Positions 1 through 5,516 of a stretch of DNA of 5,516 nt are shown here, piece by piece; the stretch's first letter is position 1; each line of letters opens with the position of its first letter. A program made the position numbers and the translations under genes. The notes under the pieces are model-generated. The model saw only the letters and a program-made list of their open reading frames with translations, ran no database searches and was not told the DNA's origin. Source of the DNA: Phycisphaerae bacterium (GTDB lineage: Bacteria; Planctomycetota; Phycisphaerae; Tepidisphaerales; Tepidisphaeraceae); NCBI GenBank assembly GCA_014380825.1, contig JACMJD010000004.1, positions 1-5,516 of the forward strand. The letters are read 5' to 3'.

Positions 1-1806
1 GAAGAGTTTTCGGCGAGCGTCAAGCGCCTGAAGAAACAGCTGCTCTGCCTCGGCGAGATTGCCCGTGTCTTTGAGAATCGCGCCGTAGTTATTGATCGAC
101 TCGGCCAGTTCCGCGGTCATGGTGGGATACAGATTTCGTCGCGTTTCCAGCGCCTCCAGATAAAACTGCTTGGCTTCCGGAAACCGACCTTGCCCGTGCA
201 GCAGGATCGCCAAGCCATCGAGATCGTCCGCGACTTCCGCGTGCAGATTGCCGTAAAGCTCGCGATGAATCAGAAGCGCCTTGCGCACGTGCTGTTCAGC
301 GGCGGGAAACTGCGCCAGCGCGCCGTATGTGCTGGCGAGTGTGCGTCGAACGGCCGCTTCCACGGCCGGCTGTTTCGTTAGTTCGCCGGCGTCGAGCTGC
401 TTAGACGCATCGTCCAGCAACTGTACGACCTTCACGTCACGACCGGCATTTGCGTTGGTGACGGTTGCCGAATGAGGATTCGCGCTGGCGAGCATCTTGT
501 CGAGGAACTGGTTGATCGCCTTGGCTTTGTCGGCCTCGCGCCGCGCTTCGGTGGCGCTCAGGTCGGCGGCGGTCAACGCGCGCTTGGCGCGCACCAAGCC
601 GATACTGGTGCCGATGACGCCGCAGATCAGCAGCACGAACGCCAGCGCGATGCCCGCGACCAGTCCTTTGTTCCGCCGGGCAAATTTCCTGACTTGATAG
701 ATCGTGCTCGGCGGAACCGCGGTGACCGGTTCATCGCGGAGATGTCGGCGAATATCCGCTGCCATCTCCGCGGCGGACTGGTAGCGGCGAGCTCTGTCCT
801 TCTCCAGAGCTTTGCCGACGATCGTCGTCACGTCGCCGCGAAGCGATCGATCGACTGTCGAAAGCGGCGTCGGTTCATCCTGCACGATCGCGCGCACCGA
901 CTCGGCCACGCTCGCGGTGTTCAGCCGGTAGGGGAGTTGGCCGCTGACGAGCTGGTAGCAGATCACGCCCAGCGCGTAGACGTCCGAGCGCGTGTCGATG
1001 CTGCCCGGATCGGCGTTCGCCTGCTCCGGCGACATATACGCCACCGTGCCGACGATCTGCCCGGCGCTGGTGTGCAGCGTTTGCGTCTGCGATTCCGGAT
1101 CGATGATGCGCGCCACGCCGAAGTCGAGGATCTTCGGTTGAAGCGAATCCGACTGTGATTCGTCGATCAGGATGTTGTCGGGCTTGAGATCGCGATGAAT
1201 GACACCATGCTGATGCGCGTGATGCACCGCATCGCAGATGCGGGCCATCAGCTCCATTCGATCGCGGCGGCCGAGTTTCTTTTGCTCGGCGAATTTCACG
1301 AGCGTTTTCCCGCGCACCAGCTCCATCACGAAATAAGGCTGCGGCTGGCCGTTGTGCTGATGCGTGCCGGCTTCGTAAATCTGCGCGATGCCCGGGTGGC
1401 GCAGTCGGCCCAGGATTTGCGCTTCGTGCCGGAACCGCGAGAGAAGCGACCGCGACACGAGGCCCGGCCGCATCATCTTGAGCGCGACGACGCGGCGCGG
1501 ATTTTCCTGTTGCGCTTCGTAGACCGTTCCCATCCCGCCTTGCCCGATCGCGCGGATGATTCGGTACGGGCCGATTAATTCCGACGGCACGCCGGACGAC
1601 ATCATCTGCGGCAGTTCATGATCGACCGCTAAGCCACCTTCGCGCCGCAACGCCGACGCCATTTTCAGATTCTCGCTGAGTTCGGCGATCTCCTGCGCGC
1701 ACGTCGTACATTTCAACACGTGCGCGCCGATCGACACGCGCATCGATTCCTCGCCGTCGCCGAGGACGTAAGTCTCCAACTCCATGATGTCCGGGCAGTC
1801 GTTCAT
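1..1806 (-). CDS. Membrane Ser/Thr protein kinase with N-terminal zinc-finger (anti-sigma-like) motif and TPR repeats, 3' end cut by window
   Basis: A Hanks-type kinase that should phosphorylate Ser/Thr residues on unknown partners. The frame is open for 602 codons from ATG 1806 to the window edge, so the C-terminus is missing. Residues 4-36 show C4, H29, C33 and C36, the Cys...His-x3-Cys-x2-Cys pattern of zinc-binding anti-sigma (ZAS) domains. The kinase domain spans about 80-357: glycine loop GQGGMGTVYEA (88-98), Lys110, Glu128, HRDLKPDN (204-211, catalytic Asp206), DFG (228-230) and SPE (259-261). All key residues are present, so it should be active. One hydrophobic segment (about 381-405) follows, then a helical stretch and TPR-like repeats from about 480. 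The likely topology is kinase inside, TPR outside. An in-frame TGA lies nine codons upstream, so ATG 1806 is the first ATG; no good Shine-Dalgarno is visible. It lies downstream of an ECF sigma gene on the same strand, a pairing known in planctomycetes. Confidence 0.93.
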   Translation of the reverse strand, partial: MNDCPDIMELETYVLGDGEESMRVSIGAHVLKCTTCAQEIAELSENLKMASALRREGGLAVDHELPQMMSSGVPSELIGPYRIIRAIGQGGMGTVYEAQQENPRRVVALKMMRPGLVSRSLLSRFRHEAQILGRLRHPGIAQIYEAGTHQHNGQPQPYFVMELVRGKTLVKFAEQKKLGRRDRMELMARICDAVHHAHQHGVIHRDLKPDNILIDESQSDSLQPKILDFGVARIIDPESQTQTLHTSAGQIVGTVAYMSPEQANADPGSIDTRSDVYALGVICYQLVSGQLPYRLNTASVAESVRAIVQDEPTPLSTVDRSLRGDVTTIVGKALEKDRARRYQSAAEMAADIRRHLRDEPVTAVPPSTIYQVRKFARRNKGLVAGIALAFVLLICGVIGTSIGLVRAKRALTAADLSATEARREADKAKAINQFLDKMLASANPHSATVTNANAGRDVKVVQLLDDASKQLDAGELTKQPAVEAAVRRTLASTYGALAQFPAAEQHVRKALLIHRELYGNLHAEVADDLDGLAILLHGQGRFPEAKQFYLEALETRRNLYPTMTAELAESINNYGAILKDTGNLAEAEQLFLQALDARRKLF

Positions 1807-1848
1807 CCGGCGTGCTTCACGATCAGCGAGTCAACCCGTCTCAAAGCC

Positions 1849-1931
1849 TGTCATCCTGAGGTACCCCGAAGGATCTCGATTCGAAAGCACGTTTCGCATT
1901 CCGAGATCCTTCGCGGTACCTCAGGATGACA
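1849..1931. repeat. Large near-perfect inverted repeat (REP/MITE-like hairpin) between sigma and kinase genes
   Basis: Two 30-base arms, 1849-1878 and 1902-1931, are reverse complements with one mismatch (C1866 against C1914). The 23-base centre holds a second small stem, 1882-1886 with 1892-1896. The outer arm begins TGTCATCCTGAGG and contains GAAGGATCTCG. From memory, this resembles a short intergenic repeat scattered through many GC-rich bacterial genomes; that was not searched. It starts 23 bases after the sigma factor stop and ends 42 bases before the kinase ATG. In RNA it would fold into a very stable hairpin. No T-run follows it on either strand, so a standard intrinsic terminator is unlikely. 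It may be a passive repeat, or it may stabilise or attenuate the sigma-kinase transcript. Confidence 0.9.
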
Positions 1932-1954
1932 ACCTTTCCCGTCTCGCGCGGCGC

Positions 1955-2545
1955 TCACCCAACGTTGGTATCAAAATCCGCGCGGAGTTCGCGGATGCGT
2001 TTGAGGATCCGATGCTTGGCGTTGTACACCGACTTGATCGGCACGCCCAACTGCTTGGCCACGTCGTCGGCGGATTGTTCGTTGCGGACGACCAGATCAA
2101 ATGCCTGGTACGTCTGCGGCTCGAATTCGAGTTGAACTTGCGACAGGCAGCGATCGAGCAGCGTGCGTTCCCATTCGGTGTCCCAGATCCCGGTCGCGGT
2201 CTGCTCATCGGGCACTTGCGACAGCACGCCCGATTCGGCGTTCGCGCCCGCCAACACTCCCGCGCCGGCGACGCGCCGCGCTTTGAGCGATTGGCGATAC
2301 GCGATGCCGAACAGAAATCGGCTGAGCCGGCCCTTGGCCGGATCGTATTGGCCGCGGCGGTAGGCTTCGGCGAAGGCGAGCAACGTCTCCTGGGCCGCGT
2401 CTTCGGCGTCCGCCTGCTTCAAGCCCATGCTTTTGGCGAAGCTGACCACCGGCCTGCGAAATCGCTCGGCGAACGATTCCCACGCATCGTGATTTTCGAA
2501 ATCACGCAACTGCTGAAGCACGGTCGCGGTAGTGATCCAAGTCAT
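1955..2545 (-). CDS. ECF-type RNA polymerase sigma factor (sigma-70 family)
   Basis: A 196-residue sigma factor that should direct RNA polymerase to a small set of promoters. Region 2 covers about residues 21-92 and includes the acidic ADAEDAAQETLLAFAEAY stretch (45-62), followed by the RLSRFLFGIAYRQ core-binding/-10 recognition part. A linker of about 30 residues follows. Region 4 (about 126-187) has the helix-turn-helix ADDVAKQLGVPIKSVYNAKHR, which would read the -35 element. The frame can be extended to a TTG at 2653, but planctomycete ECF proteins usually begin close to a segment like TTATVLQQLRDFENHDAW, so ATG 2545 is preferred; ATG 2584 is also possible. None has a convincing ribosome binding site. 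The stop is TGA 1955-1957. The kinase with an anti-sigma-like N-terminus follows on the same strand, which suggests that it regulates this factor. The exact ECF group was not assigned. Confidence 0.92.
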   Translation of the reverse strand: MTWITTATVLQQLRDFENHDAWESFAERFRRPVVSFAKSMGLKQADAEDAAQETLLAFAEAYRRGQYDPAKGRLSRFLFGIAYRQSLKARRVAGAGVLAGANAESGVLSQVPDEQTATGIWDTEWERTLLDRCLSQVQLEFEPQTYQAFDLVVRNEQSADDVAKQLGVPIKSVYNAKHRILKRIRELRADFDTNVG

Positions 2546-2666
2546 GTCTGCACGCGGTGATGTGAGCGAATCGGCTACCAGCATATCTGCTGAACATTCC
2601 CAGCACGAGAGAAATTCCACCGCCGCTGCGCAATACCCACCGGAAAGCCCCAAGTCCCTCTCATTC
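2546..2666. promoter_or_regulatory. Divergent intergenic region between sigma factor and exported-protein genes
   Basis: This gap must hold the promoters of two divergent genes unless the sigma factor starts further upstream. I find no convincing -35/-10 pair in either direction. There is a short inverted repeat (CAGCA 2579-2583, TGCTG 2588-2592) and a GAAC at 2592-2595 that faintly recalls an ECF -35 element, but no matching -10 element is clear. The annotation rests on gene orientation rather than on a recognised site. Confidence 0.45.
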
Positions 2667-2671
2667 AGGAG
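2667..2671 (+). promoter_or_regulatory. Ribosome binding site of the exported protein gene
   Basis: AGGAG lies six bases before ATG 2678. It is the only strong Shine-Dalgarno sequence in front of any gene in the window, and it fixes the start of the 667-residue protein. The other starts here have weak or no such site. Confidence 0.85.
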
Positions 2672-2677
2672 ATTGCC

Positions 2678-4681
2678 ATGAAGCGTGCCCGCAACTGCCT
2701 TGTTTCGTGCGAACCGATGGAAAACCGGCTGATGTTCGTCACCATCAACGGAACGAGCGGCGCCAACGCCATCTCCGTTTCGATCAACGGGAATACCATT
2801 CTTTACGCCGTTGACGGTGTCTCCGATTCGGTTTCAGACATCATTCACAACGAAATCGAGATCAACGGTCTGGGCGGAAACGACACGATTACGATCGGCG
2901 AGACTGGAGCGAACAGCGTAACCGTAAACGGTGGAGCGGGCGCGGACACGATCAACCTGGCGCTTGGCGCCAACGACATGGACGCCATCGAGGACTTCGT
3001 CACCGTGAACGGGGACGCGGACAGCGACACCGTCACGATCAACGATCAAAACAACCAAGGCATCATGAGCTACACGATGTCGGCCGCGAACGTCTTCGGG
3101 CGCCCCACTGTTCCTTTGATCGATATCAACGTTGAGAACTTGCTGATCAACGCGCCTACCGCATTTCCGTCGAGTCTACACCTTAACGTCGTGCCTTCGC
3201 CGGACGTAAGATTCGAAGGCTCGGCGTCGGCGACCAATACCCTGTTTCTCACCGGCAACGGCACGCAGACCGTCAACTATCGCCCCGACGATTTCACCAA
3301 CGGCGAAGGTGACATCACGTTCAACAGTACGAATATCGACTTCGAAGACACCGAGGCGGTCTTCGTTCAGAGCGTGTCCGCCGCCACCTTCACAACACCG
3401 AACGTCACCGATGTATTGACTGTCAACAAGGGTGCGACCACTTTCATTATTGACGGCACGAGCACCGGAATCGCCATGACTGAGATGAACGTCAGCGGCA
3501 CGCCCACGGTGACGATCGACATGGCCGCTAATGACTCATCTGGCGGGAATGATTCGCTCACCGCGACCGGCACCGCTGACTTCGTCGGTTTGCTGCGCAT
3601 CAACGCCGGCACCGGGAACAACACGCTCAATGTCAACAGCGGATCCTGGAGTATGACAACCGCGCTTGGCGTCGGCGGAGTGAGCCTTGATGTCACCATC
3701 AACAACGCCACCGCCTCGTTCTCCGGCGCGCAGTCCCTCCAGCGGCTCGAGCTCAACAACAACGGCGTCGCCAGCCTCAGCGGCAATCTCAGCGCGCAAC
3801 AACTGGCGGTGGTCAGCGGCGCGGGCACGATCAGCGTCGGCAGCCCCAACACCGCGACATTCAGCGGAACGCTCTCCATCGGCGCCAACAGAACGCTCAA
3901 CAAAACCGGCTCAGGCACGCTCAACATCAACGCCGTACAATCGCACGGCGCCAATTCGCTGTTCACAGCCAAGGGCGGCTTGACCAACTTCAACACCGAC
4001 TGCGGCAGCATCTCGACGCGGCCGCTCGATCTGTTTGCCGACAACGGCGACATCAACCTTAATACTACGCAGCACGTCGATTCGGTCGCTACGAACTTTG
4101 GAGGCATCGCTGTCGGCGCTAACGGCAACCGAGTCGTCGTGACCAACCTGGTCAGCATCGGCGGCGAAGGCGGCACCATCAACCTGCGCGACAACGACAT
4201 GATCGTCGACTACACCGCCGCCGCCGACGCAGTCGCCGCCCGCGCGCTGCTTCGCGCCGGCCGGAACAATGGCGCGTGGAACGGCTTGGGCATCAACAGC
4301 AGCACCGCTGCCGCCAACCAACAGCACAATACGACGCTCGCCTCATTGGAGGCGACAGAGTTCAAGAGCATCCACGGCCAGAACGCGACGTTCGATGGGC
4401 AGCAGCTCGATAACACTATGTTGTTGATCAAGTACACCTGGTACGGCGACACCGATTTCAACGGCATCGTCGACTTCGACGATTACAGCCGCGCCGACGC
4501 CGGGTTCAACAACAACCGCACCGGCTGGCTGAACGGCGATTTTGATGACAACGGTGTTGTGGATTTTGATGACTACTCGCTGATCGATCAGGCGTTCAAC
4601 ACGCAAGGCGGCGTGCTGCGACCGGTGCGCTCCCCGGCCGCGTCAACGCCGGTCTTCCGCGATCTGATCGCGCTGAGATGA
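2678..4681 (+). CDS. Large exported beta-rich protein with LEPR-XLL-like N-terminus and C-terminal dockerin-like calcium loops
   Basis: A 667-residue protein, probably exported to the cell surface or outside; its specific function is unknown. The N-terminus is basic (MKRAR) and then reads CEPMENRLMF (11-20), a variant of the LEPR-XLL sorting-type motif of planctomycete secreted proteins. A classical hydrophobic signal peptide is not evident. Residues 20-500 are rich in Asn, Thr, Ser, Gly and Val in short strand-like repeats, as in beta-helix or autotransporter-type passengers. RTX-like GGxGxD pieces occur near 65-72 and 85-92. Residues about 495-655 match a C-terminal module that I recognise in Phycisphaerae proteins: NDMIVDYT (506-513), AGRNNGAWNG (527-536), then two EF-hand/dockerin loops, D591-D602 and D621-D632, each with Asp at 1, 3, 9 and 12 and Gly at 6. 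No cohesin, catalytic domain or membrane anchor is visible. The gene is divergent from the sigma factor. It could be an adhesin, matrix or cell-envelope protein. Confidence 0.88.
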   Translation: MKRARNCLVSCEPMENRLMFVTINGTSGANAISVSINGNTILYAVDGVSDSVSDIIHNEIEINGLGGNDTITIGETGANSVTVNGGAGADTINLALGANDMDAIEDFVTVNGDADSDTVTINDQNNQGIMSYTMSAANVFGRPTVPLIDINVENLLINAPTAFPSSLHLNVVPSPDVRFEGSASATNTLFLTGNGTQTVNYRPDDFTNGEGDITFNSTNIDFEDTEAVFVQSVSAATFTTPNVTDVLTVNKGATTFIIDGTSTGIAMTEMNVSGTPTVTIDMAANDSSGGNDSLTATGTADFVGLLRINAGTGNNTLNVNSGSWSMTTALGVGGVSLDVTINNATASFSGAQSLQRLELNNNGVASLSGNLSAQQLAVVSGAGTISVGSPNTATFSGTLSIGANRTLNKTGSGTLNINAVQSHGANSLFTAKGGLTNFNTDCGSISTRPLDLFADNGDINLNTTQHVDSVATNFGGIAVGANGNRVVVTNLVSIGGEGGTINLRDNDMIVDYTAAADAVAARALLRAGRNNGAWNGLGINSSTAAANQQHNTTLASLEATEFKSIHGQNATFDGQQLDNTMLLIKYTWYGDTDFNGIVDFDDYSRADAGFNNNRTGWLNGDFDDNGVVDFDDYSLIDQAFNTQGGVLRPVRSPAASTPVFRDLIALR

Positions 4682-4730
4682 ACTGCGGGGCACCGGGCGC
4701 GATTTCTCGTGAATTGCGACGGGCGGACTG

Positions 4731-4736
4731 TATGAT
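4731..4736 (+). promoter_or_regulatory. Possible -10 box upstream of the response regulator
   Basis: TATGAT differs from the TATAAT consensus at one base. It lies in the 84-base gap before the response regulator and overlaps the left arm of the 14-bp inverted repeat. No good -35 box sits 16-18 bases upstream; a TTGCGA at 4714-4719 is only 11 bases away. Transcription from here would begin near 4743, inside the inverted repeat. Confidence 0.3.
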
Positions 4737-4771
4737 CACCTCGGGCGCGCGCTGCGTCGCCCGAGGTGATC
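4734..4771. promoter_or_regulatory. Perfect 14-bp inverted repeat overlapping the response regulator start codon
   Basis: GATCACCTCGGGCG (4734-4747) and its exact reverse complement (4758-4771) flank a 10-base loop. The right arm contains the GTG start codon (4766-4768) of the response regulator and the bases just before it. As RNA it would form a GC-rich hairpin that hides the start. As DNA it is symmetrical enough to be a protein binding site overlapping a possible -10 box. No T-run follows directly, so it is a poor match to an intrinsic terminator of the gene upstream. The symmetry is seen directly; its role is inferred. Confidence 0.8.
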
Positions 4772-5182
4772 GCGATTAGCGCCGATATTTTAATCGTCGA
4801 AGACGACCCGCTCAGCGGACGAACGCTGGCGGCAATCCTGCGGACTTCCGGGCATGAAGTTGAACTCGTCACGTCCGTGCAGGCGGGGCTTGAACGACTG
4901 CTGTCCAATCCGCGATGTGTACTACTGGACTTGATGCTTCCCGACGGCGATGGCGCGCTGATCCTGGCGCGCATCCGCGCAAGTCGGCTGCGCACGCGTG
5001 TGGCCGTCATCACCAGCATGGTCGAGCCCGAACGCTTTGAGGTGCTCCGGGATCTGGGCGCCGATCGCGTTTTCGCCAAACCGGTCAATGCGGATGAGTT
5101 GATGCGGTGGATCTCGGAAACCGCGACGATTCCGCCGCAAAAATCCTGCGATATCGACCAATCTCGACATCAGTCTTATTAG
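4766..5182 (+). CDS. Single-domain response regulator (CheY-like receiver)
   Basis: A 138-residue receiver domain without an output domain; it should accept a phosphate from a histidine kinase and act by protein-protein contact. It begins ADILIVEDD (6-14), giving the acidic cluster E12-D13-D14. Asp55 in LLDLMLPDGDG (53-63) is the phosphorylation site, Thr83 the switch residue, and Lys105-Pro106 the conserved lysine and cis-proline. The receiver set is complete. A short tail (about 118-138) looks disordered. GTG 4766 is the only start codon available: an in-frame TGA (4733-4735) lies just upstream, no other ATG, GTG or TTG lies between, and the next codons lead straight into the first beta strand. 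There is no clear Shine-Dalgarno, and the start lies in an inverted repeat. No histidine kinase is adjacent, so the partner is unknown. Confidence 0.9.
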   Translation: MIAISADILIVEDDPLSGRTLAAILRTSGHEVELVTSVQAGLERLLSNPRCVLLDLMLPDGDGALILARIRASRLRTRVAVITSMVEPERFEVLRDLGADRVFAKPVNADELMRWISETATIPPQKSCDIDQSRHQSY

Positions 5183-5196
5183 TGAGTTCGGTTCCC

Positions 5197-5226
5197 CTGC
5201 CAACACGCGACCCCGCGCCCTATCAT
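5197..5226 (+). promoter_or_regulatory. Weak candidate promoter for the efflux adaptor gene
   Basis: CTGCCA (5197-5202) and TATCAT (5221-5226) each match four of six consensus bases and are 18 bases apart. The -10 box ends seven bases before ATG 5234, so transcription would begin at or next to the start codon, giving a leaderless mRNA. The absence of a Shine-Dalgarno before this ATG fits that reading. The match is weak and could be chance. Confidence 0.25.
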
Positions 5227-5233
5227 TGCGTCT

Positions 5234-5516
5234 ATGAGTTCACAGGTATCGAGGCGCTTCGGACAGGCGATGTGGGTGCTCGCCACCGTCGCGGCGAGTT
5301 TTTTACCGATCGGTTGCCGAAAGCCCGCGCCGCAAGCCGGCGCGCATCCGCCGCCGAGGGTGGCCGTCGCGGAAGCGATCGCTAAAGATGTCCCGCTTTA
5401 TATTGAAGAGATCGGCAAAGCGGTGGCGGTCGAGAAGGTTTCGATGCAGCCGCAGGCGTCGGGGCAGATCATCGAGATTCATTTTGTCGACGGCGCGGAC
5501 GTGCGGAAAGGCGATC
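5234..5516 (+). CDS. RND-type efflux periplasmic adaptor (membrane fusion protein), 5' part only
   Basis: The first 94 residues of a HlyD/AcrA-type adaptor, which would link an inner-membrane RND pump to an outer-membrane channel. Residues 1-28 look like a lipoprotein signal: basic start (RR at 7-8), hydrophobic stretch MWVLATVAASFLPIG, then Cys28. The lipobox LPIGC is imperfect because Pro is at -3. A Pro/Ala-rich linker (30-41) precedes RVAVAEAIAKDVPLYIEEIGKA, the usual first strand region of the family. QPQASGQIIEIHFVDGADVRKGD (72-94) is the start of the lipoyl/biotinyl-like hairpin, with the familiar 'G.I..I.F.DG..V.KGD' pattern. The frame is open to the window edge. ATG 5234 is preferred because it gives the basic n-region; ATG 5270 is possible. 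The pump gene is expected to follow outside the window. Confidence 0.9.
   Translation, partial: MSSQVSRRFGQAMWVLATVAASFLPIGCRKPAPQAGAHPPPRVAVAEAIAKDVPLYIEEIGKAVAVEKVSMQPQASGQIIEIHFVDGADVRKGD

Noticed and set aside
472..1158. Plus-strand open frame of 228 codons opposite the kinase gene
   Set aside because: The minus-strand frame encodes a complete kinase domain with all motifs. The plus-strand translation is rich in Arg, Ala, His and Asp without domain signs, a typical shadow in GC-rich DNA.
1849..1931. Hairpin as an insertion sequence end or CRISPR repeat
   Set aside because: There is no transposase frame, no clear target duplication, and only one unit with no regularly spaced repeats.
1784..2560. 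Plus-strand open frame of 258 codons covering the hairpin and the sigma factor
   Set aside because: It is antisense to the sigma factor, reads through the inverted repeat, and has no recognisable domain.
2579..2592. Short palindrome CAGCA-tatc-TGCTG as an operator
   Set aside because: Five-base arms are common by chance in a gap of this size, and nothing else supports a binding site.
2546..2653. N-terminal extension of the sigma factor to a TTG at 2653
   Set aside because: The added 36 residues (rich in Ser, Ala, Cys) do not resemble ECF sequence, and the family usually begins near the residues that follow ATG 2545. The extension would also bring the start to within 24 bases of the divergent gene.
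3367..4200. Antisense open frame of 277 codons inside the exported-protein gene
   Set aside because: It lies wholly opposite a well-supported gene. Its translation is low-complexity, rich in Leu, Pro, Val and Ser, with no recognisable domain, as expected from the complement of Asn/Thr/Gly-rich codons.
2678..4681. Exported protein as an autotransporter or RTX toxin
   Set aside because: There is no C-terminal outer-membrane barrel and no long tandem RTX array or type I secretion signal. The C-terminus is a dockerin-like module.
4734..4771. Inverted repeat as an intrinsic terminator of the exported-protein gene
   Set aside because: No T-run follows the stem; the nearest is a run of four about 20 bases further on. 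The right arm also contains the next gene's start codon. Termination by another mechanism cannot be excluded.

Overview
The window looks like chromosomal DNA of a planctomycete, most likely of the class Phycisphaerae. Three features point there: an ECF sigma factor followed by a membrane-anchored Ser/Thr kinase with TPR repeats; a large secreted protein with an 'EPxExRL'-type N-terminus (a variant of the planctomycete LEPR-XLL motif); and a C-terminal module in that protein that ends in two dockerin-like calcium loops. This placement comes from family knowledge and was not tested by database search.

Layout. Positions 1-1806 (minus strand, running off the left edge) encode the kinase: a zinc-finger anti-sigma-like N-terminus, a complete kinase domain, one transmembrane helix and the start of a TPR region. 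Upstream of it on the same strand is an ECF-type sigma factor (1955-2545). The gap between the two holds a large, nearly perfect hairpin (1849-1931). Divergently, on the plus strand, lies a 667-residue exported beta-rich protein (2678-4681), then a single-domain response regulator (4766-5182), then the first 94 residues of an RND-type efflux periplasmic adaptor lipoprotein (5234 to the right edge).

How the parts may work together. The sigma factor and kinase form a plausible signalling pair. The kinase carries its own anti-sigma-like zinc motif on the cytoplasmic side, and its TPR part should lie beyond the membrane. The exported protein shares a divergent upstream region with the sigma gene, so it is a candidate target, but no promoter proves this. 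The response regulator has no histidine kinase beside it, and its GTG start codon sits inside one arm of a perfect 14-bp inverted repeat. The efflux adaptor probably begins a separate transport operon.

The genes are mostly recognisable families. The least explained elements are the two inverted repeats (1849-1931 and 4734-4771) and the function of the exported protein. I see no RNA genes, CRISPR arrays, insertion sequences or other mobile elements.
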